64,000 nucleotides of DNA from Agarophyton chilense. Lineage: Eukaryota; Rhodophyta; Florideophyceae; Gracilariales; Gracilariaceae. Position 1 is the first letter of the stretch. The number at the start of each line of letters is the position of its first letter. Where the stretch lies: positions 310,001 to 374,000 of the forward strand of contig JARGXX010000006.1 of NCBI GenBank assembly GCA_030374765.1, in the 5' to 3' direction. The notes under the pieces are model-generated. The model saw nothing but the letters and a program-made list of their open reading frames with translations. It was not told the DNA's origin and ran no database searches. The translations under genes and the position numbers were made by a program. This document shows, one piece after another, positions 50,013 through 60,464 of this stretch.

Positions 50013-51068
50013 ATGGCCGAAATGCTCGTGTCTCTGCTCGATCTGCAAACCGACACGGGGTGTATCGCAGAATACGTCTGGATCGATGGCCACCAAAAAG
50101 TGCGCGGAAAGGCCAGACATTTGAATTTCATCCCCGAAAAACCCTCCGACCTCCCCAAATGGAACTACGATGGAAGCAGCACAGCCCAAGCAACCGGCGA
50201 AAACTCCGAGGTCATTCTCGTTCCACAAGCCATATTCTCAGATCCGTTCCGTAAGAAGCCCAATATCCTTGTCATGTGCGACACCTACACAGCCCAGGGA
50301 GAGCCCCACCAGACCAACAGCCGTTTTGAGTGCAAAAGGATCATGGAAAAGGCTAGCGAATTGGAGCCCTGGTTCGGCTTGGAACAGGAGTATTTCCTAC
50401 AAAATCCTGACACCGGACGCCCCATCGGTTTTCCTACTCATGGCGATCCGGAGCCACAGGGTCCTTACTATTGTGGTATCTCGGGCTCTAAAATGCATGG
50501 CCGAGACATTTCCGACGCCCACTTCAAGGCCTGTGTGTATGCCGGCATCAAGATTGCTGGAACCAACGCCGAGGTGGCGCCCGGCCAGTGGGAGTTCCAA
50601 GTGGGTCCGGCCGTCGGCATCGAGGAAGGCGATCATTTGTGGATGGCTCGGTACATCTTGCAGCGCATTGCCGAATTGAAGGGCCTGGATGTCAATTACG
50701 ATCCTAAGCCTATCAAGGGCGACTGGAATGGGTCTGGATGTCATGCCAATTTTTCTACCAAGCCCATGCGAGAAGATGGTGGCTATGAGAAGTACATCAT
50801 ACCTGCCATGGCCAAATTGAAAGCCAAGCATAAGCAGCACATTGCCGCCTACGGTTTGGGCAATGAGGAAAGACTCACTGGAAAGCATGAGACCGCTTCC
50901 ATAGACTCTTTTGATTGGGGCGTGGCAAATCGGGGCGCGTCAATCCGTGTCGGAAGAGATACTGAACAGAATGGCAAAGGATACTTTGAAGATCGTCGCC
51001 CGGCTGGCAATTGTGATCCTTATGTTGTCACCAAGATGCTTGTCGAGACTTGCTGTCGTGAACACTAG
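50013..51068 (+). CDS. GLN: Glutamine synthetase type II (copy 2)
   Basis: 351 residues from the ATG at 50013, the same length as copy 1 and collinear with it: [98 protein letters not shown]. Differences cluster at the N-terminus and in the C-terminal half. Third positions are much less GC-rich than in copy 1. The open frame extends upstream to 49695, adding ~106 residues rich in Pro, Ser, His and Arg, which could be a plastid presequence. Its low-complexity C-run and lack of conservation with copy 1 make a leader more likely. Confidence 0.94.
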   Translation: MAEMLVSLLDLQTDTGCIAEYVWIDGHQKVRGKARHLNFIPEKPSDLPKWNYDGSSTAQATGENSEVILVPQAIFSDPFRKKPNILVMCDTYTAQGEPHQTNSRFECKRIMEKASELEPWFGLEQEYFLQNPDTGRPIGFPTHGDPEPQGPYYCGISGSKMHGRDISDAHFKACVYAGIKIAGTNAEVAPGQWEFQVGPAVGIEEGDHLWMARYILQRIAELKGLDVNYDPKPIKGDWNGSGCHANFSTKPMREDGGYEKYIIPAMAKLKAKHKQHIAAYGLGNEERLTGKHETASIDSFDWGVANRGASIRVGRDTEQNGKGYFEDRRPAGNCDPYVVTKMLVETCCREH

Positions 51069-52874
51069 TTGTTGATGTTTGTTTTCCTCGTCTTCTTTTA
51101 CTTGATTATGTACTTTTAGTTTCGCCCGCTTTGCACCATATGCGAGATGCATGTTTTTTGACTAGTTTGGGTGCTGAAGCGATACGCCTTGAAGCTTGGG
51201 CGCTGTCTGTTGTGATGCTCTCTCTTTGTAAGGCGACTGTTTCGTGTTTTTGGCATTCGTAGATTAGTTTTGGTAGTTTAAAATGCGCCTGGTCGTTGAC
51301 TGACAGCATGTACACGTAATTGTACACAAAGTTACATAGAGCAACGCTGGAGTATCTGGTGTCGGGCGTCATGAAAGTGTGGCAGAAAGGTACTGTACAC
51401 GAAGTATCGTTCGAGAACTGACGACAACGTACACTGTATGTTAGTGTGTACATGTGCACACCTTCATTAGATCACAAGTGTAATCCGAAGATATCTTACC
51501 TCCCAACGATCTTCCCTCGAAAATCTTTCTGAAATGAACGCGCGATAACATCCCAAGCCATCCATGGTAGATACGCCAATGCGTGCCATCCGTGCGGACT
51601 ATGTTGCATTTACGCTCTACCCAGTCCCGCGACGTGAGAGAACTCATGCCGGAAAATTCGGGCTGGTTTTCTGGGTACGTTTCAGGAACGCCTTGATGTG
51701 GAGCTTTGTAGCTCCGTAGTTGCTGTGCAAATGAAGAACCAAATGAAGAACCAGTTCTCTGTCGCCAAGCCTTTACAAACAGAACTACTTTTTTTTGTGG
51801 AAAGAAAGCGAAAACCTAACGGCTCTGCAGCTGTTCAAGCAACTTTTTCGCTGCCTCAGAGCCAATTGACCCGCCCTCCTTGCCCAGTTCTCAACGCTTG
51901 AGGATAAACGGGTACGACACAAGTCTTTGGTGTAAGCTACAAGTCTCTTGCAAAAGAGAAGGGGAAAAAAGCAAACTATCACTTGTGCATGTTTTGATCA
52001 ATCGCAAGTATCAAATGCAAGAAAAGTCCTCCTCGTAACAACAGCGCTTACATTCTTTCAACCGCTTTCGAACGCTTTCGATTGATGCCGTGGTACCAAC
52101 TTGGTGTTAAGCTTACAACGGCACCTTTACGATGTTCTGTGTTCAACATTTGAACCGCAAGCTTCTGTGAGCTGTCGAATTTGGTTTCCAGTATCGTACT
52201 TCTCTTTCAACATGATGATTGGTACGATGGCAGCAGATTCAAACGAAAAAACAACGCTGCCCAAATACAAAGAGACCTCGATGCCCCTATCCCCCTGTAT
52301 GTACAACGAATATCAACATGTCAAGCATTTTCTGTGGGCTGCTCTAAAACATATCATGTCCTCCGTCATACCACATAATTATTGACAAAGGGCCAAACGA
52401 GCCTATCCTCGAGACGGGTACACATTAAACCAAAACTAATAGCTGAATGACATCATGCCCACACCCGACAGACGGAAAAAGGGAAACCCTCCCCCCCTCG
52501 CCACCCCCCATCCCCTCGCCTCCATTGGCAACCCAATCACGAATCACATCTTCCAACTCGTATATTTGTTGCTGAACCCCGGTGTCTATACCACCATAAT
52601 TTTGTACACTAGTTCTGTAGTTCGATTACGCAAGGTTTACGGTTCCCACCCAACCCAAACGAGTTAACGCGTTTCTTCAAGATCTTTGACTAGTCATTAT
52701 TCAAGAACGTTGATTTCGCTTGTGCACATGCTGTCGGACAGTTACGTTTAACATCCACGGCTTTGGCCATGTCCTTTCTTGGGTATTCCTCAAAGAGAAT
52801 TGAAACCCATTCAAACTCCAACGAGCACTGAAATGAGACAATGAGAACAATTAGTAAATCGATGGCCAAACATG
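51069..52874. other. Intergenic region, nothing recognised
   Basis: 1.8 kb between GSII and the BTB gene. Only short frames without motifs. No RNA gene or repeat identified. Confidence 0.4.
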
Positions 52875-54959
52875 TCACCCCTTCTCGCACTTCAGGATCT
52901 CCACGGCAACTTGTAAGACAGACCCCGCATTCCGATTTGATTCAAGCCTTTCAAAGAAGGCGTTAGTTCGGTCATGACCGCCAAGCACATCTTGTACGCA
53001 CCATCCACTAGCCCAGCCTGACGACCGAAACGTGAAATCTATGACGTTATGATGTAGCTGTCCTCCCATATTATTCCATACCATGCATCTCGCCTTCACC
53101 CTTATGGGAAACAGATGCGAACCATTTATATCTTGGTGCTTCCATTTTGAGACAGAGCCTGTCTCATCCTGCTCCAGCCAAAGACTAACTGACAAGCATT
53201 GATGCGAGCAGCTTTGCGATTTGCAGTTGTTGAGTTCTGCTCGGAATATCCAAACCAAATCCTCATGGTTAAACATCTGCTCTTGTCTAGAAAAGAGATC
53301 CAGCTTTTGGATATTGTGACGATTAATACGTCCCCCAGCATTTGAGTTTTTGGTGACATCGACTGTCGGCACAAATGAAAGCGCTGCTGGCGGTTGACGA
53401 ATGGCTGGAACTGGAACTATAACCATTGGTTGACCAAATATATGTCGTCTTCGAGGTATGGTCCCATTCAAATGTTGAGATATTGTTGTCCGGGATGACT
53501 TTAATAAACTTCGCAGAGCTCGGAATTCAGAGATCAGCTGAGAGCTCATCGCTTTCCGAAACATGCTCTCGGTCATGAACGGCCAGCGTACTCTTCGAAT
53601 AATCTCCACAATTCCAATAATCTTCTTATGGTACGAAAACCATTCCATACCAACGAGGAAGATTTCTAACTCTGTCGCTATCAACATATCTGAATCGAGA
53701 AGAGCAAGAAAAACTGTTGGCGAAAGAGAGCAGAGCATTTGCTTGGTTTCATTCACCGATACAATTTCCGAGAAGTGTTCCAACATGTAGGCTGAGGCCT
53801 GTTGCACAAGCTTGTCATCGTCGAAGAAAATACCAAAGTTTAGGATCCCAGTGCAAGTCCAAATAGAAATCATGGCCAGCATCACTTCCCGTGAAACTTC
53901 TACCAGGCTCGAGACGTCGTACTGATGGCCAAATTTATACACTTCAAATGCCTTGGGCTCGACCGAACTGAAAATGTTCTCTCCGTACATATGACGAACT
54001 GCAAGACTAATTGTAGAAACATCAAAAGAGGATATTTCTACACGCCCAGTCAGGCTTTCGCGCATTCTGCTCGTGAACATTGCTCGAAACACAGAAGATG
54101 TCATAGAAAGAACACGCCGATGTAGGTTGAACTCCACATCATCCTCTCCATCTCGCTTGACAATCAGAATGAAGTCGGAGAAATTGTGACCCCTTTGACC
54201 TGCCACTGTTGTGGGTTTCCGTCCGCTCCCGCAAGGAAGGGAGTTTTCTTTGCAGTTTGGAGGTAAATGGATCATATTTGTGCCAATACTCCTGTGATAC
54301 ATCAATTCTCGGGCTTTATCGTTTGATGTATTGTTGTTCTCAGATCTTTTGTCAAAGAAGAACGAAGCTCTTGATTGCTTGGCTCCTGAAGACGAGCGGT
54401 CTCGTTCACCAATCCACGATATGCATGTGGGTTTTGGTGATGGAGAAAGAATGCGGTTTTTTCCAAACTGAAAACAGGTTTGTGAATCGAATTGTCGAGG
54501 CCTGGCCGGAGATGAAGGCTGACGTCGCGAGTCGAATTTTATCGATTGTGAAAAGAAACTGTCTCGAACTGCAGTTGGGGATGTGGGCTGTTCTTCAATA
54601 CAAACCTCTATCTTGAGTGAAATATCGTTTTCCCAAGAAGGGACATAAGACAATGGCAACTGTATAACTCTTGATTGTTCTCCGCATTGCATTTGAAGTC
54701 TTACGTCTCGAGGATGTCTCGGTAATTTCCGAGCGACATATAAATTTTGCATGGGTTGCGATGCAATGTCTGGGTATTCAACATTCACGACGATGAAAGT
54801 GGATGATTCTATTTGATGCCTGATAACATGTAGCGAAAGGGCCACGACGTTTGGACGACTTCGGTTTGCGCACAAGCGCCATGAGCAGCCTAGGCTAGCC
54901 TTCCAGGGCGAGGGACCGGGATTTCGAACTGGAATACGAGCATGGAGCACGGTATTCAT
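52875..54959 (-). CDS. BTB/BACK domain protein with MATH-like flanks
   Basis: 694 residues. A BTB/POZ fold lies at about 258-365 (NFSDFILIVKRDG, FNLHRRVLSMTSSVFRAMF, VEISSFDVSTISLAVRHMYGE), followed by a BACK-like helical region to about 490 (SLVEVSREVMLAMISIW, SAYMLEHFSEIVSV, PTVFLALLDSD). The N-terminal ~120 residues (GCSWRLCANRS, LSLHVI, WENDISLKIEV) and the C-terminal ~120 (LSVSLWLEQ, WKHQDINGSHLFP) have the Trp-rich beta pattern of MATH-like domains. BTB proteins of this type usually serve as CUL3 ubiquitin-ligase adaptors; that role is inferred. The frame is intact and the ATG is the first in the frame. Confidence 0.75.
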   Translation of the reverse strand: MNTVLHARIPVRNPGPSPWKASLGCSWRLCANRSRPNVVALSLHVIRHQIESSTFIVVNVEYPDIASQPMQNLYVARKLPRHPRDVRLQMQCGEQSRVIQLPLSYVPSWENDISLKIEVCIEEQPTSPTAVRDSFFSQSIKFDSRRQPSSPARPRQFDSQTCFQFGKNRILSPSPKPTCISWIGERDRSSSGAKQSRASFFFDKRSENNNTSNDKARELMYHRSIGTNMIHLPPNCKENSLPCGSGRKPTTVAGQRGHNFSDFILIVKRDGEDDVEFNLHRRVLSMTSSVFRAMFTSRMRESLTGRVEISSFDVSTISLAVRHMYGENIFSSVEPKAFEVYKFGHQYDVSSLVEVSREVMLAMISIWTCTGILNFGIFFDDDKLVQQASAYMLEHFSEIVSVNETKQMLCSLSPTVFLALLDSDMLIATELEIFLVGMEWFSYHKKIIGIVEIIRRVRWPFMTESMFRKAMSSQLISEFRALRSLLKSSRTTISQHLNGTIPRRRHIFGQPMVIVPVPAIRQPPAALSFVPTVDVTKNSNAGGRINRHNIQKLDLFSRQEQMFNHEDLVWIFRAELNNCKSQSCSHQCLSVSLWLEQDETGSVSKWKHQDINGSHLFPIRVKARCMVWNNMGGQLHHNVIDFTFRSSGWASGWCVQDVLGGHDRTNAFFERLESNRNAGSVLQVAVEILKCEKG

Positions 54960-56574
54960 GCTTCCTTCCTCTCTTACTTCTCTTCTGTCTTGCTTCCTTT
55001 CTTGCTTCCGTTAACGAGTTACGAAACTATAGATAATTTGTTCACCAAGAGGTTTTAGCTTCAGTATTCATATTGCGAGGCCAGCTTTTTTTCACAGGTC
55101 CAAACCAGGCGGAATGCAAAAACCTGTTGATTAAGGTGATAGAGAAACACGGACACGGTGATAGGTCGCGTGAAATGTTTTATTCCTGGAAAGGACGCGG
55201 CCAAGAAAGATTGCAGTACAAACCGAAAGGATTGTTCGTTTTCTGATAACGTCACGGGCCCTATTTCTGACGAGTTTGTCGCTTCAACCGTCACCCCCAA
55301 GGGTATGCTCGTTACAATATGGGAAAATGTCTAGTATTGCAGTAGAACAACGCAAGCTTGTCGCAATAGACTGCAGGTAGCACGACATGATCTTTGGTCC
55401 GGCTCCGTTGCTTGAAGTGAACCCCACCGAACACGTCAGGGTCGATAGAGTTTCTGGAGCCAAAACGCGACACAATGCAACTCGAATTGGTAAGCTTCGC
55501 GTTCATGTGCAACAAGCAATCAGTGTTGCTCCGAACTATAGTAAGGTCAAAAATTCTGAAGTTTTGAACCTCTTCGGCCCGAAAAATGCAAGAATCTTTG
55601 ACCAACAAACCGGAAATCTCGAGAAACAGACAACAATCTGGCTTCTTTTGGCTATCTTTGTTGAACCTAGCTGGAATTGAAGCAGGGAATGTTATGACAT
55701 GCCTTGGTCAACACTTTTTGAAAGAAGAACATATAGGAAATGTTGAAAAGCCCATGGTCTGGAAGCCTACGACTAAGGGGATCTGAGTGCAATGGCTCTG
55801 CAAAACAACAGACAAACAGTAGTTGCTTATATTCGATGCGGTGCCCTCTACGGAACGGTGGTGGTTGAGAAAACATACCATATGTCTCAGAAAGGATTGT
55901 CTCTGTCGTCATCGGGAAGTCCTGCTGTCATGACACCAATGAAAGGTCATGGCTTCAGCCCACCGACCTTTCAGAATCTTTGCGTCATGATGACACCCGG
56001 GATGCGGTTCTCACTAAAGCACAGAGACAGTATAAAGCACGACTCAAAATTCCACCACTCCCCACACAATGACCACTACTTGTGACAGGTATCGTTATAT
56101 CCATCCGGCCGACCATACATACGTGCGTTCACCACAGATGGCACAGAATGCGTCCATGTTTCCCGAACAGAATTGCAGCCGCCGTTTGACTTATCAGCAA
56201 GTTACTGATGTAGCGCTGAGTGGCAGCTTCTTACCTGGTACCGAGGAAAGTAACTATCACAGTAGCCATTTCCCTCAGTGAACTCTGATAGATTCACAGA
56301 GGGATCGCAGTGGGTTCCGGCAAAGCCGTATGTTCTGAAGTACGGGTGGTACCGTTAGTAACTTACAGTACCAAGGTCACAAAAGCGTAGAACGTTTGCA
56401 CAAAAATGGTTAAAATGCCACTTCAAAGTGGCATTTTGACCAGCTACGCCGCAAAGTTCGTGCCTCACACTTTCCTCTTCGCTACTGCGCTACAGTAAAG
56501 GCGGTACTGTAGAAGTTAAGTTTCTCACTGCGTTTGCCTTCTCCAGGGTGTCCACCATAAGATTTGGTTCAACA
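54960..56574. other. Divergent intergenic region between BTB and PAN3 genes
   Basis: 1.6 kb, no recognised gene. It contains the hairpin at 56408-56441. Just before PAN3 the sequence CCTTCTCCAG is followed by GGTGTCC, which could be a 3' splice site of an upstream exon. Confidence 0.4.
56408..56441. repeat. 16-bp hairpin with 2-base loop
   Basis: GGTTAAAATGCCACTT, loop CA, then AAGTGGCATTTTGACC; 15 of 16 pairs match. It lies in the BTB/PAN3 divergent intergenic region, about 135 bp before the PAN3 ATG. Confidence 0.85.
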
Positions 56575-58053
56575 ATGAGCCCTCCCCCCGATCGTCGGGT
56601 CGGCCCAAGCTTCGCGCAAGAAAGACCTTCTCCCCTGGCAGCAGAATTTGTACCGAGCCGAAGATGGAACACTGCACAGCCTGGTGCCGATATGTACGCG
56701 AACCCTTCTCTCCGCGAGTCAGCGCGAACAGAAATTGCCCTTCTGTTGGGTCGCGCTCACCCCACCTACGGTGTTCCCGAATGCGTTCGAACATACTACG
56801 CGATTGTCCCACTCGAAGCGCGTCCGACCCCAATATTTGGCCGAGCAGGCCCGCACGGAATTCTGTACAAAGGCGTTTCTGCCTCCCGTGGCTCGATTGC
56901 AGCGTTGTTGCGCATCGTGGGTGCCCCACCAGCACCTAGTGCACAAATTGTACGCGCTGGAGAAGCGTGGAAACGCGTCCGACATCCCGCATTGCTATGT
57001 CTGAAAGAAGTTTTCACTACAAACCAATTTACTGCGCGCTCGGCGGCTAATATGGTAGCAACGAACGAGGTTGTATTCGTATATGAGCTGTCCAGTAGAG
57101 CTGAGACTCTGTTTCATGTCTTCTTGAAGAAACCATCAATATCGGAACATCGCTATCACCCATTGCCGGAAGCCACACTTTGGGCGTTCGCATCCCAGCT
57201 CCTCTCCGCCGTTGCTGTTGTACATTCTAATCGATTGGCTTTACGCGATGCGCTCACCATAAGTCGCGTGTTGGTAACAGGGCGAAATCGCGTAAGGATA
57301 AGTTGTGTGGGTCTCAGCGATGCGTTTGATCCCAGTGGCGGGGATCATCTCCCAGCGACATCGCCAAGAGCGAACCCCACCAACGATCGCGTTTCGGCGC
57401 TGCAGAAAGGTGATCTTTCAAGTGTGGGTCATATTCTAGCCGTTCTTGCATTACGAATAGACCAGAAAATTGTTCGTGGAGGAGCGCTACTTGTCCCCGA
57501 AGATGTTGCAGTGGATGCCATGCGACGTCTCACTCCTTACAGCGAAGATTTCACAGTACTCGTCATGTCGTTGCTAAGCGCTGCGGTTCCAACGTCACAG
57601 GTAACTACAAATCAGGTTCTTGGCATGATTGGGCCACGACTTGCTCTTGAGCTTGGAAACGTTTGGACTCATTGTGATGCACTGGAGAGCATGCTTTTCG
57701 TCGAATTTGATTCGAGCCGAATGTTTAGGCTACTTGGTCTTCTTGGGTTTGTGAACGAAAGAAGCGATGCAGGCGTTGAACCGCAATGGTCTGAAACAGG
57801 AGACCGCTACCTACTAAAATTGTTTCGAGATTACGTCTTCCACAGGGTTGATGCCAATGGGAACCCTCTTTTAGATATGGCACACGTCGTTGAATGTTTA
57901 TCCAGACTTGATGTTGGTTCTCCGGAACAAGTTTTGTTGAGCTCTCGAGATGGCGCATCGCTTTTGATAGCTTCTTACGAAGATCTGCGTCGATGTCTGC
58001 TGCAATCTGTGGATGAACTTCGTAGCGCAAATCATGGATTACCTAATCGATAA
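56575..58053 (+). CDS. PAN3: PAN3, regulatory subunit of the PAN2-PAN3 deadenylase
   Basis: 492 residues from the first ATG. PAN3 recruits PAN2 to poly(A)-binding protein for mRNA tail shortening. A PAM2-like motif, SPLAAEFVPSRRWN, lies at residues 19-32 and would bind PABP. A pseudokinase region follows (VYELSSRAETLFHVF, LWAFASQLLSAVAVVHSNRLALRD). The C-terminal knob is unmistakable: LFVEFDSSRMFRLLGLLGFV, WSETGDRYLLKLFRDYVFH, GNPLLDMAHVVECLSRLDVG, LLSSRDGASLLIASYEDL. The CCCH zinc finger found at the N-terminus of many PAN3 proteins is absent from this frame; it may lie on an upstream exon or be lost. It converges on the nucleotidase gene. Confidence 0.9.
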   Translation: MSPPPDRRVGPSFAQERPSPLAAEFVPSRRWNTAQPGADMYANPSLRESARTEIALLLGRAHPTYGVPECVRTYYAIVPLEARPTPIFGRAGPHGILYKGVSASRGSIAALLRIVGAPPAPSAQIVRAGEAWKRVRHPALLCLKEVFTTNQFTARSAANMVATNEVVFVYELSSRAETLFHVFLKKPSISEHRYHPLPEATLWAFASQLLSAVAVVHSNRLALRDALTISRVLVTGRNRVRISCVGLSDAFDPSGGDHLPATSPRANPTNDRVSALQKGDLSSVGHILAVLALRIDQKIVRGGALLVPEDVAVDAMRRLTPYSEDFTVLVMSLLSAAVPTSQVTTNQVLGMIGPRLALELGNVWTHCDALESMLFVEFDSSRMFRLLGLLGFVNERSDAGVEPQWSETGDRYLLKLFRDYVFHRVDANGNPLLDMAHVVECLSRLDVGSPEQVLLSSRDGASLLIASYEDLRRCLLQSVDELRSANHGLPNR

Positions 58054-58197
58054 AATTATCTTTTAAGCAAGCTGAACATGTTCTTTGACCCTCAGATCAT
58101 CCTCATCCCTTATTGAAGCGGTTGAACATGAGGCTCGACTATGCTCCACCCAATTAGTACCTTTGTACAACTTGGCGGTTCAGGAACAAAGAAAACT

Positions 58198-59043
58198 CTA
58201 CTGCGTTGCTTGCTCGATTCGTCTTCCAAAAACATAGAAGTAGGGATTTCTCAGTTCCTCTTTGTTGTAACTCAGTGGTTTGTCCGTTTCCGCATGGAGA
58301 ACTTGACCTCCCGCCTCTTCGACTACAATTTGACTCGCAGCGGTGTCCCACTCCATCGTTGGTGCCATCCTGGGATAGATGTGGGCCTCTCCACTGGCGA
58401 CGAGCATAAATTTGAGGCTGCTTCCCATGCTCTTCGTGGTTGCATTCTTGAATGAGCTGACGTATTTCTTCGTGCGCTCGTCCAAATGGCTTCTGGAGCA
58501 AACCAGCACAAGATTTTCATCCTTCTCTGAGAAAGTCTTGCATTTCATTGAAATTGGTAACGAACCCACAGTGTTCATAAACGCTCCGCAATCAAGTGCA
58601 GCAGAGTAACAAATTTTCAAAACTGGTGCATACACCACGCCAAGAACTGGGCGTGCTCCGAGAGAAGCATCGGATGGATCCACAGCTTGCATCAGAGCAA
58701 TGTTAACCGTGAACTCTCCATTTCTTTTGATGAATTCCTTGGTCCCGTCCAAAGGATCGACGCACCAATACGCAGGCCACGCAGACCTTTCCTCGAATGG
58801 AGCGGCCTTCATCTCCTCTGACATAATCGGAAATGAATGGATAGATTTGAGACTGGCGCAAATTACCTCGTTGGCAGCTAGATCCGCTTTAGTGAGAGGC
58901 GAATCATCACTCTTTGATTGCATACCCCAGTTCTCTGTAGGCTTCTCGTAAATATTGAGGATTGCGTCCCCAGCTTTTATGGCGATATCAATGATGGGGG
59001 CAAGCGCGACATCCTCGCCACATACTGTGATAGAAGCGCTCAT
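58198..59043 (-). CDS. 3'(2'),5'-bisphosphate nucleotidase (CysQ/SAL1 type)
   Basis: 281 residues, an inositol-monophosphatase-fold Mg-dependent, Li-sensitive phosphatase. It converts PAP or PAPS to AMP or APS, clearing a by-product of sulfate assimilation and sulfation. Motifs: SDDSPLTKADLAAN (47-57), the Glu pair of MSEEMK (E76/E77), WCVDPLDGTKEFIKRNGEFTV (D96, D99, G100, T101) and EWDTAASQIVVEEAGG with the last metal ligand. The order and the KEF(I) following DGT favour CysQ over inositol monophosphatase. No presequence is evident. It pairs functionally with the serine acetyltransferase gene 48 kb away, though they are not linked in an operon sense. Confidence 0.88.
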   Translation of the reverse strand: MSASITVCGEDVALAPIIDIAIKAGDAILNIYEKPTENWGMQSKSDDSPLTKADLAANEVICASLKSIHSFPIMSEEMKAAPFEERSAWPAYWCVDPLDGTKEFIKRNGEFTVNIALMQAVDPSDASLGARPVLGVVYAPVLKICYSAALDCGAFMNTVGSLPISMKCKTFSEKDENLVLVCSRSHLDERTKKYVSSFKNATTKSMGSSLKFMLVASGEAHIYPRMAPTMEWDTAASQIVVEEAGGQVLHAETDKPLSYNKEELRNPYFYVFGRRIEQATQ

Positions 59044-59611
59044 CTCGAAGGCAAATGCACGAACGGTTCACTAGTCCCTAATCAAGTCTTCCCCGATGAA
59101 ACCGCAAAGAAGACAGGTGAGGTAGGTAAACGGACAACCTCTGGAACGCAGGCGTCAATCATGTTACGACACAGCGCTGATACTAAACATATATATGGCG
59201 CACATTCATCGAAATAGAGAACTGCACTTCTCAAGCTGTTCGGTGTCAGCCCCATACGCGCATAGAACTATCAGCCGTTTTGCATTCCCCGATGCGATAG
59301 TTGCTTACAGTTGGTTGTTGCGCAAAGAGGATGTGGTTTTTCCAGACATGACCAGTGTGAACTGCACGTGGTCGTCAATTGGTGACCTCCCTCACCCCGA
59401 GAGGGTATGACGTTTTGCTTATTCTGATTCACGGTGGGTTCTTTTCGTAGACACTTACGCCACGCTCTACTGCTTGACCATAGTTCATGACCTTTGCCAC
59501 ATTAACGAATTGCTGTCGTTATGAACGCCCGCGGTCTTCAGAGTCAAGGGTGAACTCGTATACTGTCAGAGATTTGTTTCTTTGCGTGTGGATGAGACTC
59601 ACTGTCTGTCC
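59044..59611. promoter_or_regulatory. Divergent intergenic region
   Basis: About 570 bp between the nucleotidase start and the membrane-protein start. Short frames only; no motif can be assigned. Confidence 0.35.
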
Positions 59612-60355
59612 ATGTGTATGGTTTCACGCGAGATAAGAGAAATGGTTTTGTCTGGAACTTTTCTCGCCCAAACGGCCAGAATTACTATGGCTGCCTTTCA
59701 GATTGGTGCCTTGTCTACCAAGGCTGTCGTCAAGCCTTTATACACGAAGAAAATTTGGGCGCTAATGTCTCATTCCACGATATCTAAACTGGGTGCTGTT
59801 GGAATGTCGAACCTCATCATGTTCGAAGCTATTCGGGACTGCCGCCTAAAGCCGACGTTAAGCAACCTGGCTAATGCGCTGACTATGTTTGGGACGGGCG
59901 CTATTTACGTTATGTTTCCTGTTAAAGGACTGGCGATTAATATTCCTTTTGTGGCTTCCTTGTTTTCAGCTGGCGTCGTTAATATATTCAACATTCTAAA
60001 CCGACGGACCCCAGTCGCATTGACACATACGAAAGAAGAAAATCATGGGCTTCCTATAACTGCCTTGGCGATGATCTTGACAGGAGCATCATCGCTTCTG
60101 TTCCTGTCCAAGCGCATGTCATTTTCTTCTGAAAACCACCGCTCGATCATTTCGAAAGTTTACTTGTCCCAACTTGTAATGAACACCGTGACCGCTGGCA
60201 TCATGGAGCTTCAAACACCAACAAGAAAAGAGATGAGTCGAAAACATCTCTACCTCGCTCTACTTGGTTTTTGTTGTTCACGAGCAAACATGACTGTCAC
60301 CGCTGCAATCTCCACAGGCGGTGTAGCGCTGGCTGCTGTTCGCGCGCTTTGCTAA
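59612..60355 (+). CDS. Unknown polytopic membrane protein
   Basis: 247 residues from ATG 59612; another Met at MAAFQIGAL may be the start. Hydrophobic segments recur (LSNLANALTMFGTGAIYVMFPV, INIPFVASLFSAGVVNIFNIL, LPITALAMILTGASSLLFL, HLYLALLGFCCSRANMTV), suggesting four or more membrane helices. No recognised family motif. Lys/Arg before the first helices and frequent Ser/Thr would suit an organelle membrane protein, but this is guesswork. Tail-to-tail with the GT61 gene. Confidence 0.6.
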   Translation: MCMVSREIREMVLSGTFLAQTARITMAAFQIGALSTKAVVKPLYTKKIWALMSHSTISKLGAVGMSNLIMFEAIRDCRLKPTLSNLANALTMFGTGAIYVMFPVKGLAINIPFVASLFSAGVVNIFNILNRRTPVALTHTKEENHGLPITALAMILTGASSLLFLSKRMSFSSENHRSIISKVYLSQLVMNTVTAGIMELQTPTRKEMSRKHLYLALLGFCCSRANMTVTAAISTGGVALAAVRALC

Positions 60356-60464
60356 GAGAACAAAGCAACCAAATTCTTCTTTCCGGGTGCCCACTGGCAA
60401 ATACATGATGTGATTTGTAGATCGCGCATCTCTTGATCCCTACATCATTGGCAATCCAGCAGCA

